Positions 11,101 through 23,100 of a DNA stretch of 64,000 nucleotides are shown here, one piece after another; position 1 is the stretch's first letter; every line of letters begins with the position of its first letter. The translations under genes and the position numbers were made by a program. The DNA is from Orthonyx spaldingii. Lineage: Eukaryota; Chordata; Aves; Passeriformes; Orthonychidae. Below the pieces are notes generated by a model. The model was not told the origin of the DNA and made no database searches. It saw nothing but the letters and a program-made list of their open reading frames with translations. Location of the stretch: positions 664,319 to 728,318 of the forward strand of contig VZTJ01001778.1 in the NCBI GenBank assembly GCA_013397795.1. The letters run 5' to 3'.

Positions 11101-14100
11101 AGCTGAAAGGGGGAGGGTAACTTCCCTATATTACAAGGTATTAATTTTAACTTCTCTTTGAAAGATATCTCAATTCAGATGGTATAACATGGTTGCTCTT
11201 AGGCCAGATGCTGGTATGTTCAGTTTTAGCTATAAGGTCACACTATGGTTGGGTCAGGAACAGAATCTGTGAGAAATGTAATCTCCTTCTCAGAAGAGCA
11301 CCACTGTAATCATTGTGTCCTAACAAGCATGGCAGTGCCAAGATGCACTGAGAGTATGTTCAATTACACCTAGCATTTGCACATTTAATCTACAAACTAT
11401 TTTGCAAAGACCAAGTGATAAACTTCGTGCCACCTACCTGGAAACACGTAGTTGCACTTTTTAACTTTCATTTTGCAAAACATTATGCTGCACTGAGTGT
11501 CCTGAATCTCCTTCGGTTTCCAGAGTAAGCCTATGGCTTTTCTAGAACTGTGCCTTTAAGGGATTTAGCAGCTTTCAAATACACATAGTTAGTGTATATG
11601 TAAGACACAGCCCCTTCCCCTCTGAGTTTTAACTCTGAGGTCCTTATCCAGCAAACATTTCTCTGCGTATTATAATTTTATATGTGTGAGAGGTTCATAT
11701 TAAACTTCCACTGGGAAATATTTACAGAAAGACCACACCTGCTGATCTTCAGCCTTCTGGCAAGTGCACTATAGAGGCCTAATGGGAATTCATGGAGAAG
11801 AAAGATTGCCTGCATTTAAAAAGGGTGTGAACCCTCCAAGCTCTGAAGCTATGTGTAAGTTTATATTTAGATAACCTGAAAACTCTGCATATAAATTGTC
11901 AGGGAGAATTAATGAATGGTGCATGTGCAGTATATCAAACATTTGGTGTCTCAGCCACTATTTTCATATGCACCAAAGTGCATGGGTGTTTGTTACTTAG
12001 GGTTGTATACAATGAGACGTGTTTAAAGTTTAAAAAGACACATTATTTGAATGTATCTGAATGCAGAAACCAGTGACCCACTTTTTTTAATAACTGTGAA
12101 GCACTTTTTGTGTTCCATCAAGGATTTCTATAGGGGTTTGTGAATCAAGCAGTCCTGAGACAGTTCTTACTAGAATTTAATACTAATATTTAAAATAATT
12201 AAAATGTAAGTTATATCTCAGCCATGGCTTCAGTTTTTAATTTTTTTCCCTTGGCCACATTTTTTCATGGAATCTACTGTAATTTATTTTTAAGAAGCTA
12301 TGTCATGTTTTATAAAAGAAAAACACTATGTATGGAGTATATATCCTTTATCTTGCCTGTGGACTCCATGCTACAGCTGTAAATCTCACATTTCTTCTTT
12401 CTTACTTATTTCTGATGAGAGACAATATGAAGACACCAATGGCTTTGGCATGGTATGCATTATTTATGTATGTCCTAAAGTTGTTAGCAGTTGTCATAAT
12501 AAGACTGAATGTGCTACAGCTCTTCCCAGCCTTGCAATGGCTCTTTGTCCCCTTTCCCTTCTCATCCCAAGCTCCTTAATAGGCCTGTTACTTCATTTGG
12601 GGTTAAGGCACAGCATGTCTCGTAGTATTAGCTTCTGAATCTTCTCCCTTGCACCTATACATGACATTCATATGAATTTGTAGCATGATGAGCCTTCCCT
12701 GTAGTTTCTAAAAATATGTTTGCTATCTCAAAATACTTTCTCTCAAATGGTGATCCAGATTCCTGGACTCCATAGGTTTGATTCAAGATATATTAAAAAG
12801 ACTCTGCATGAAGTGAAGACTTTAAATCTGCCTTTATATTTAGCTTCTTTTTTTTTCCACTGGTAACAGAACCATGTATTGTAACAGCCTGTTCATTTCT
12901 AAAGAGCAGTGATCCTGTCTCCTGCAGAGGCTGCTTCACTATGAACTCGCTCCTGCGAGGTGCTGAGCGCTCTGGCCCTCATTCATCGAAGTCTTTAGAT
13001 ACTGAGCTGCTGGACTAAGATCACAATCTAACACTTTTCAGGATATAGCTTTGCTCCAAGAAGGATTGTTCATCCTTTACTCCTGTCAGAGGAAGGGTCC
13101 TAAATAAAGGAAATAATCTTGTCTTTCTCTTTTGGTTGTCTGGCAAGAGAGATTATTAACCTAGACTGGAGGACTTTAAAATCAGCTCAACTTACAATAT
13201 TCCATCTGTTTTGCTCTATAATGATGTTAAGGTTATGATAAGCTGTATATTTCTGTGTAAAAGTTAAATTACTAGCAAAAATAAATTAATACCAAAAAAT
13301 AATCTAACACATTCTAACTTTGTTTTTATTTCATCAAGCAATAATGAACTGGGAATTTGGCCAGTATATTAAAAATATACTTAATAAATCCTACATTATC
13401 CTTGTGGCTCCCTTCCAAATCAACATATTTTGTGATTCTGTGAATTAAGCACTTAGGTGTATGTGGACTGCACAGAAAAACAGTGAAATAATTGCTTAAT
13501 GTATGTGATTACTAGTGTACCAATTAAAAACAAACCTTTTCTTGGAAGGCAGGAAGGCAGAGCAACTTTAAGTTAGGACTTACACAGTAATTTAATCCAT
13601 GAATTGAGAGGAGAATAGAAAACTATCTCAAACATACTGGGTGTATATTATTCAGGAAAGGAAAAGTTTTGGGTCATCTAACTGGCACTCATGTATACAC
13701 TGCATATTATTGTGAAAAAGGAGAATAAATGTTAAATGTGGCAGTGGTGCCATCCCAAGTCACTTCTGTACCTATAGCTGTTTGTGGAGGCAACACAGTA
13801 AAGCAGATCAGCAGCTCAATTTAATTAAAATTAACTGTTTTCCAGTGGATTTTTGCTAACTAAAGTAATTGTCTTCACTCTGTATGACACACACAGAGCT
13901 ATATACCAGTATGTAGAAGTGATGCAAAAAGGCTGGAGGGTTGGAATGCCAGCAATAACTTCACTTGGTAGTGGCACTATATACTTGTCCTTGAGGTACC
14001 AGTGGAAACCTACAAATTTGTTTTCAGTGTAAATAGAAAACAAGTATTAAAAAGATCCTTTCTAGGTAGATAGAAGAGCTTTGTAGTTGACTGTGAAAAG

Positions 14101-14475
14101 AACTTGACCTTCTGCCATAGACACTGCCTGTGAACATGAGCAATCTTGCAATTACTGGCTGTTCCATTTGTCAGCAAATACGTTGTTGTAGGGAATCTTG
14201 TGAAGATATGTTTCTTCAGTCTGTAAAGTGGTTGCATGAGAAAAGCCAGACAGGCAAGAAGGGCTGGAATGAAAAGCAAAACATTCCAAAAGCATTGAAG
14301 TTACTAAGGCACAACACATTATGTTATGTATATAATTTTGTTTCTTAGGAAGGGACTTGCAGATGTTTGCAAATACTATTTACTAACTATTCTGCCGTGA
14401 TTGCAACTGTCCCCTAACTAACTAATTTCACTCCTCAGTTTCAGTTTCAGTTTGCATGTGATCTCACATTTTCCA
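8166..14475. other. Intergenic DNA, nothing recognised
   Basis: A long AT-rich stretch without credible exons. A short CR1-like 3' end echo may exist near 13405-13445 (cttccaaatcaac followed by tgtgattctgtg) but is too short to call. Open frames at 9887-10081 and 12300-12638 have no recognisable domains. Confidence 0.45.
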
Positions 14476-15282
14476 GGTGCTGGAGCAAAGATTCCCCTGC
14501 AGCCCATGGTGCAGATCATGGTGAGGCAGCTTTTCCTCAGTGGAGCAAATATCCACTGTGGAGCAGATATCCCATGGAAGACCTCACTCTGGAGCAGGAG
14601 GATGCCAGAAGGAGGCTGTGACCCTGTGGGAAGCCTGTGCCAGGGCAGGCTCCTGGCAGGACTTGTGGCCTCATGGAACGAGGAACTCACACTGGAGTGG
14701 GTTTGATGGCCCCATAGGGGACCCACACTGGGACAGTCCGTTCCTGAAAGGCTGAACCCTGTGAAAGGCACCCACACTGAAGCAATTAATGAAGAACCAC
14801 AGCCCATAGAGAGGATCCATGTTGGAGACGTTCATGAAGGACTGTCTTTTGTGGGAGGGACCCCATGCTGGAGCAGAGGAAGAGTGTGAGGAGCCCTCCC
14901 TTGAGAAGGAAGGACTGGCAGAAGCATGTGATGAACTGACCGAAATCCCCCTTCCCCGTCCCCCTGCACTGCTGGAGGTGAGCAGGTGGAGAATTCAGAA
15001 ATGAAGATGAGCCTGGGAAAATGGAGGGGCGGAGGGAAGGTGGGGTTTAGATTTGTTCTTATTTCTCATTATACTACTCTGATTTGATTGACAATAAATT
15101 AAATTAATTTCCCTAGGTTGAGCCTGTTCTGCCCATGACAGTAATTGGTGAGTGATCTCCTTTGTCCTCATCTTGACCCAGGAGCCTTTAGTTGTATTTT
15201 CTCTCCCATGCCCATGTGAGGAGGGGAGTGATGCAAAGACTTTTGTGGGCACATGGTATCCAGCCAGGCTCAACCCACCTCT
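14476..15282 (+). mobile_element. 5'-truncated solo LTR of an avian endogenous retrovirus (second family)
   Basis: The block has an internally repetitive 5' half with recurring 'ctggagca', 'cccacactgg' and 'gtggagcagatat' modules. It then has a GGGGCGGAGGG tract, a polyadenylation signal AATAAA near 15093 in 'gacaataaattaaatt', and a 3' end reading 'gtgatctcctttgtcc', 'gtgaggaggggagtgatg', 'cagccaggctcaacccacc'. From memory this is a common passerine ERV LTR. The beginning of the LTR (U3 start, TATA) is not visible. No gag/pol/env coding sequence is adjacent. Open frames within it are by-products of the repetitive modules. Confidence 0.8.
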
Positions 15283-17354
15283 GTCAGTAAAAAGACATTT
15301 TGTAAATGCAATCTTTGGACATGTGACAAGATGGCATTTGTAATGTTATCCAGATAATCTGTAGTGATTTAAAATCCTATTGTAGTTTCTGTATCACTAG
15401 TTTTATTATTTGATTAAAATCCAGCAGAGCATTAAGGATTAAATTTATCTGAGGATGAATGATTTACAATTTGTTAGAAAAAAATAAAGGTATTAAAGAA
15501 TATACCAGGTTAATTTATTTGACAAGTGAGTGTAAAGCTACTTACACAAACATTTCAGAACAAAGCAGCACCTGGCTGATAATAAATTTTGTAGAAACAA
15601 TTTAAAAAGTAATTAGTGGAGATCTGTAAGATCAGTGGCAGGAGGTATAGCTAAGATCTATCTCACTAGGAGTGCAGGGGTTGACTTCCACTGTACCCCA
15701 CAGTTGTGCTGGGTCCCTCCTATGACTGACCCAGTAGGTGATAGTCTGTAGGCCAAGGAATGCACTGGTAGGGAAGATATAAGGGCATGTTACTCTTGGC
15801 ACTTTGCAGGTTTGGTGCTATCCAGCCTGGGATTTGTACAATTAATTTGTATTGCAATATCTGCTAATGCCAACCTTTTAGTATTTTCCATTTTAATGTA
15901 AATAATACTACAGTAATGTTGACATCTAGCTTTCTAAAACACGACACGTTCTTAATTTGTTTATGTTGGCTACATTTGTTATTTTACAGTAGCATAGGAA
16001 ACACCTGGTGACTGATTTAAGCCACTTGCTGTCTGTTTTAATTTGATCGTGATTTTGCTGTATCAACAGGATCAACAGCATAATTTGCAGCACTGCAAAT
16101 GTAAAGAAACAAACTGTTCCAAGAAGTCTAACTGTACATATTTATGTCTGTGGGTATTGTTACCTTAGGTTGTTGCATTCAAGTGTTATGAAGTGTTCAT
16201 ATGTTCCAGATCCATTACTTCACATGGATATTAATTGTGGTCCATATATTTTGACGGTCCTAAGCATTTTAGTTAAACGTCTAAACTTTGAAGAAAATGT
16301 GCTGCTAGGCTTCTGGTCACACTGAAGAGGGAAGACAAAGAGACAATAACCTGTACAGCCAATAATATTCAACCATGTCTAACTTCCATTATGGACAATG
16401 TACTTTTTTTTGTTGTTGATTTCTTCAGCATAGAGGCTATTGCCTCTATATTTGGATTGTTGTTTTTTTATAAATATCTTTTTAGCAGGTGGGAAGACAT
16501 GCAGATTATGGGAAAGGCAGTACAAATGGGAAGTATATCAATGCTATAGCTGACAAATAAACAAATAGCGATTTTAGTGTAGAAACCATACAGGCTATCT
16601 CTGCACTACTGCTAGTCTCACTCAGTCACTGCAGACACAGGGTCTGAATCCCTACTTCTCTTTGTGCGCCTCAGGGCTTGGGGATGGTATTTCTTATGGC
16701 TCCCTAAAGAAGGTAGCACTTCCCTTTGCAGTCCTTGACTCTGCTGGGAACTGCATTTCCCACAAGGAGCAGAAATACCTCTTTTATTACAAGGGCAGTA
16801 CCCTACTAAGAACATATCTAGGGAACAGCCATAAAACTTCCCCTGAGAAATGTGTATTTTCCCCTAACCTTTGCTTTATAATTTTCATTACTAAAAAAGA
16901 TAACGATAGAGGAATTCAGCTAATCAAAGGCTCATCATCAAAAGCATACATGAAGTGAGGAAGGCCAGTCTGACTCCACCCTCCAATACTGAGCTTTTGC
17001 CTAAACTTGCAAAAGTTCCCCATTGTAACAGAAAAGGTCACAGGGTGGTTTCTGGCCTCTCCCTACAGAGAACTACACCTCTCTGTCCCTGGGAATGGTC
17101 AGGGGAAGTTTGGAAGATAGCAATGTGCATTGTTCTGCTTGAGTCTTCTGAGTCCAGTCAGACCTACAGGTTTGGGAGCTCCTAAGATGCAACTGTAGAT
17201 ACTCTTTGAATGGTGTTAATACTCCCTGTACACATAATATCCTGGTGGTCACAGTAGCTACCAAGTAATTTGGAGCCTTTTGCTCCCCTCCCTTCTCAGC
17301 CTAGTATGGCTTGATGGCTTCATGACCTCTCACATCCTGCACATCTCGCACATC
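15283..17354. other. Intergenic DNA, nothing recognised
   Basis: AT-rich sequence with no recognisable gene. The open frames around 16618-17185 overlap on both strands and show no domain, so I treat them as chance. Confidence 0.45.
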
Positions 17355-17484
17355 TCACAAGAGAGGATGTGCATTTACATTAAAAGCCTGGAACAGAATT
17401 TGCTTCCATGATTTTGTCCTCACAAGAGAGGATGTGCATTTACATTAAAAGCCTGGAACAGAATTTGCTTCCATGATTTTGTCC
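17355..17484. repeat. Perfect tandem duplication, 65-bp unit x 2
   Basis: A 65-bp unit beginning 'tcacaagagaggatgtgc' at 17355 is repeated immediately at 17420, and the two copies appear identical base for base, ending at 17484. It is preceded by a small CA-rich repetitive stretch ('cacatcctgcacatctcgca'). The identity suggests either a recent duplication or an assembly duplication. Confidence 0.95.
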
Positions 17485-20039
17485 AAACCACTTTTGATCT
17501 ATGTGGACTTTTGGAATCCACAACATTTAGGGAGATTCACAGGTTAATTATGTATGCATGCAAAGGTACTTCATTTGTTTATTTTGAATCTCTTACCTGC
17601 TTATTTTATTTGAAGTTGCTTCTATTGAAAAAGACAGTGAAAAATCATACCCTATTTCCTATCTCCATGCTACAGGATTTTATAAACCTTTGTCTTTTTC
17701 TTCTAGATCAGCTGTTGTCCAGAATGAGTTTTCCATTTTCTCATATTGAACCTGTTTGATACTCTGCACCCTCTCTATTGCCATTCCCTTGATTTATTTT
17801 ATAATTTCTGAGATGCATGAAGAGAATTACATGTCATATTCAAGATATGGGGACACTGTAAATTTATTTTGTGGTAACATAGTACTGTTTTCCTTTTTTT
17901 CTCAATTCTTTCCTAATAATTCCTAACTTTCTGCTTGCTTTGACAGCTGTTCAACCATGAGGTGGTATTTTCATACAAGTATCTATTTCAGGCCATGATA
18001 GTACTTATCTTCTCTAGGTACACCACTGTATATGTTAAGCTGAAATTGTTTCTTCCCATACATATCACTTTATGGTAATCTCTACTCAGTTTTATCTGCC
18101 ATTTTATTACCTGGACACTCAGTGAGTATATATCACATCATACTTGCCACGTATTTTTGCAGCTCTTCATATTAGCTACCATTTTCAATTTACCTCAGTC
18201 ACTAAGTATACCTGCAAACTTTGTCTGTGGTACCTACTTTGTTCTGGAAGGCCTTTCTTGGATTTAGCTTATGTTGTAAGAGTTTGAAAGAAGAGAGTGA
18301 ACTGAGAGAGGAAATCTTCAAGAAACTCATGCTTATGCGAGGAAAATGTTCCCCTTCCTTCCCCTTCCACACTGGGCTCTAGATACGTTTAGAAACAGAA
18401 GACCTCACAAGGCTCAAAGGGGGATGCCTAAGTACTAGTGGTACCTTTCTCATTTCTTCCCTACATAATTGGATGCCTTCTGCAGTTAGAGAGACTTAAT
18501 ACATCAGCCTTCATATGTCATCTCCATGAGCTCAATTGCCAGGAAAGTTTGTTATCTAACTTCAGAAAAATTCCCTAAGAAAAACCATTTTCCCAGAGGC
18601 CTAGACTTGAGAATGCAGAATTCCATATTGAGAGTAGGTAGCAAAAAGATAAAGGCTAAGGTTGTATATTAAAACTTGTTCCCAGTAAATTAAAAGGGAA
18701 TGTGGCTGTTTCCTTTACAGAACGACAAAATGCGGTGGTAAGCCTTGGGAATGATGCCCTCTCCCAAGCAGGCACAAGGATGCTGGAGTGCTCTCTTTCT
18801 CATCCAGCATCCAGGTTCCCTGATTCCCTACTTACTCTTTGCACCAGGCTTCTCAGCCCTCTTCCCTTCTCACACAGAATTAATGCTGACCTTGGACAGA
18901 AAAGCTGATTCCTCATATATCTTCTTCCCTTATCCATCAACAACTAACCCTAAACACTATGCCAAAGATTTCTAGTAATAGCAGTTCTTTTTCCTTTAGG
19001 AACAGGGGCCCAGGGGGAATTTCCTGCCTCTTCATCTCAAGCAGTCATGGGTTCTCATTTACTAATCCTGTCCATGTCCTCAGGCACATAATCCCAGACT
19101 CATGAGTTGTCTCTGACTCCCTTCTGCCAAGCCCACTGCATTCAGTGATTGATCTTGTATCTAATTTCACTAGTCACAGTTTTCCTTGGCAAAACTCTAA
19201 AGGGTCTTAATTTGCTGATGTTGTTTGTCTAGTTAATTATCAGGTTTGGGGGTTTTCTCATATGATTGATGTCTCTGCCAGAATTGCAATAGCTCTTAAC
19301 AGAATTGTGGTTAGTTCATTAAAATACAAAATGTTGAAATACATTATGATATTCTGCTTTTGCCCTTAATTACTAAAGTATTTTATATACTTCCATATAA
19401 TTTATTATTATGAGAAGGAGTTTGACAGCCAGATACAGTAAAAATATGAAAGTATTCCAAAATCAGATCAAAACCCAATGCTGTTTTCATCTGAAACCTG
19501 AAATTACAAGTTTAAGTTTTACAGGAAATACTTACTCAGACAAATAAATGAACAGTGACTGTGTAAAACACTTATGTGATTATATCAGGTCATAAAATTC
19601 CCTGTACTTACTAATTTTGCATCTTGTTTTCAGCTATATCTGTTATGGCACAAAGATCTGACAAGATATGAGCAAGTCTTAGTATTGATGATGGCTAAAA
19701 GAAGAGCCCTTTTACATGGGTAGAATCTGAAGTAGGGTATCTTGCAGATTTCTTTATGATGCCATTCATTTATGTAAGAACAGATCAAACATGAATGACA
19801 TTTATGTGGATTTTTTGCATTCCCCAAAATCACGAAGTGACAGGATAGGCTTATAAACTAAAGATTACTGCTTAATTGTCTTTTGGTTAGCAGCTGGAGG
19901 TTATTACAATTCTGAAGTTTATATAGATCTTTCACAATCTTTGTGCATAGGATTATCTTGTACTGGAATTCCAGAACAGTGGAAAACAAGGAAGCAAAAG
20001 AAATACAAAACTATAATGAGAAATAACTGGATAAACAGA
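17485..20039. other. Intergenic DNA, nothing recognised
   Basis: Unique-looking AT-rich sequence. A pyrimidine-rich patch lies near 18341-18368. There are no supported exons. Confidence 0.45.
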
Positions 20040-20170
20040 GGAAAAGGAAAGAAAAGAAAAGAAAAGGAAAGAAAAGGAAAGAAAAGGAAAGAAAAGAAAA
20101 GAAAAGAAAAGAAAAGAAAAGAAAAGAAAAGAAAAGAAAAGAAAAGAAAAGAAAAGAAAAGAAAAGAAGA
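20040..20170. repeat. GAAAA/GGAAA pentanucleotide microsatellite
   Basis: About 130 bp of uninterrupted purine on the + strand, starting as a mix of GGAAA and GAAAA units and then becoming pure GAAAA. Long homopurine-homopyrimidine mirror-like tracts of this kind can form triplex structures and are length-polymorphic. The lysine/arginine-rich (+ strand) and phenylalanine/leucine-rich (- strand) open frames over it are artefacts of the repeat. Confidence 0.97.
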
Positions 20171-23100
20171 GAAAACCTGCCATTTCTGCTAAACTAGCAA
20201 ATATAACATCTCGAAAGTCAAAGTTCTCGCAATTACTTTGGATGCATGGTTTGATAAGGAGCATGACAGTACAGAACAGCAGCATCTCTTTTTTGTAATT
20301 GATATAGACGAGAAGGAATTTGTGTAATCAACCACCCCTCAAGTACTGGAATTTTTCTCCTCTTAATCTGTTATTTCCTGCAGAGAAGTGTAAAGCAGTG
20401 GCATGGGAAGTCAGAGTGATAACATTTTAAGTATATTTATTGTGAGATATTTAGTTTCAAGACACAATCTCTGATACAAATTTTGAAAGTGATAGAACAG
20501 TGTGGATCCAATCTTCCCATAAAAGACAAAACTCTGGAAATCTTGGAGAGACAGATTCGACTTTAAATAAAAATCTGGATTACCATTCCCATTTACAAAA
20601 ATATTTCATTATTAAAGTATCCTAAAAAATTACAAAGGAAGAACTAGGACCACAAACCCCAAGCTTTCAGACTTTATTCTAAAACTCGTTGGACTTTAAT
20701 CCTTTAATTAAGGATTCACAGTTATTTTCCTGCAAGAACACATGTATTAATTGGAGGATATATAATTTAAAAAATTATTATTACCTTGCTGTTTGGGTTT
20801 ATTTTTTTTCTTTAACTCTATCAAAATAATTTATTCTTTAATGAATCTTTTAATTCTAAAATTTTGATAATTTTTTTAAGAAATTACATTTCAAAATTAT
20901 CTTTAATTATACTTATTCACAACCCAAATCCAGAAAAAAAAGTATTCTTCTCTAATGTTCATCAGTAGAAGACAGTTGCAATAAAATAGCTCATGATTAA
21001 CTGCACCACAGTGAGAATGGGATTTACTTCATCTAAATTTAGCCACCTAAGAGTTTGGCAACTGTGAAGTATTCCAAAAAGGTAACTTTAGACATTCAAG
21101 CTAATCTTTCTAGGCTCCCTCTGTAGTTTTCAACAGATTCAGAGCCAAAAAGCCTAACTGCTCGACACTGAGCCTTGAAAGCCTGAGTAAATGCTTCTCC
21201 TTTGTCCCTCATGCCTTACTAGCCCTCCTTGTCTTCATTCTAGTCAAAAAGTTTCCCTTGATAGCTCCTAGAAACAAAAAGCATCTCACCTTAAAACAGA
21301 TGGAGTGGACAAACCTACAGAATACTGTGAGCTTGTAGATTGAGTTGGTTTTTTCACTCCATTGATAAAAAAAATTTCTAGAGAAAATCCAGAGAAAGGC
21401 AATTAATTTTGTGAAAGATACAGAAAGTTTGAGTCAGAGTTACTGACAGCTTTGAAGTAGCTTACATCTATGTGTCTCAGAAAGAAATCCAAAATGGATA
21501 CCTGGAACACATGGAAGAAAATAATTTGCAGTTACTTTACCCTGGTCCTGAAATCAATAAACAAATGGACATATATCAGGTTTAAGGTTGGTCTGAAGGT
21601 TTACTTTGAACTGAAATAGCTGACTTAAAACAATGACTGGAATGAACAATAACAACAGTGAGGCATCTCATTTTGGTAGCACTTATTCCATTACACTGAT
21701 ATTGATACACTCAGTGCTTTAAAATATTATGAAAACAGTTGACAGTGAGGTGAAATAGGTCAATAATTTTTAAATGAAAGCTACTTCACACAATTTATTT
21801 TATTATATTCTTTTTTAAGAAACTGATTATAGTAACATTGGTTCAGTTATTTTAATATTTTTATGCAATCTGCAATTTGTGACTTACTAGTTATATAAAT
21901 TCTATGGGCTCATACCCTATGCTGCTAAAACTACCATGATGTCAAGCTGTGTGCAATTTAATTTTTAAAGAATGCACTGGAAAAAAATGACAGCTATGAT
22001 AACAATGGGCTGTGAGAGAACTCAAATGGCAATTTTTCCTTGTCATATAATTTAATGGGTTTATATTAAGTGGAGCTTAGGTCAATTAAATGTAAAGGCA
22101 GACCCTTGCTATTAGTTCTTTCTTACTGAATGGGTATAAACCATACAGGGTAAAAATTAACAAAGTTTTTATATTCTCCCTTAGCTGCTATGCCTGGAGC
22201 TGTGATAGGACTACTGATTGTGGGTTAGTTCAGCTGATTTCCAGCATGTTCAGGGAACACAAGATGCTTTGCGGTGAATGAAAGTTAACAATGAGGCTTG
22301 CAGCTGTTTCTGTGAGCTTGTGAATGCCCAAACCGGGCAAAAATACCCAGACTAGATCATACGGCTACCACCTATTTATTTAAAATAAGCATCCTTTTTT
22401 TCTGTAAAGGCAGCCCTAGACTCTGTTTTTCACCTTTTCTGCCATATGACTGCAGTAGTGACTACCCCACAAAAGTCATCCTCTACAGGACTTTCTCTAA
22501 CTACTTTTCTATCTTCAGGAGAAGTGACTATCTCTATCTGATCTTTATGAAATTATTCTGCACACAGATAAGGACCTGATCACTCTATCAATCAGCAATG
22601 CCCAAAACCTGCTGACATTTCATCAAACACAACACAAGATTCATCAAATAAAACACCTGAGAAAAGCAAAGAGGGGCCAGTGGTGAGGGAGGCTGAAAGC
22701 CCAGTGGGCTCCATTGTGGGTTTTCCATCCTGTGAGATGTATGGGGTTGACTGCACAACTACAAAGCACAAACCTTAGTTTTGCAATTGTGTAATAGCAC
22801 TGCAGATGAAATCTAGGAAGCTATTTAAGACTAGCTAAATTGATTTTGGAGCTTTATCTAATAACTGTAACTGGGGACTAAAATCAACATGGATAGAAAA
22901 ATCTCTGCCAGCTATTTCAATTTCACTGTTGTGTGTTGGGAATGAAAGAAGAATTAGAAGGTTTAGACTAAACCAATTTAATTTTCTATTTTCAAAGTTA
23001 ATAAATAAATCTTTGTTCTTTTAACTTATGTGATTTGATTACCACCTTTTGAATTGGATGATCTGGACAAATGATTACTTAACCATGTAGTCTTTTGATT

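Noticed and set aside
13405..13445. Possible CR1 3' tail (tgtgattctgtg)
   Set aside because: Too short, and the expected upstream CR1 landmarks are missing.
14418..15004. Several overlapping open frames at 14.4-15.0 kb
   Set aside because: They lie in the repetitive modules of an ERV LTR and are not a gene.
19941..20285. Lys/Arg-rich and Phe/Leu-rich frames
   Set aside because: Both are translations of the GAAAA microsatellite.
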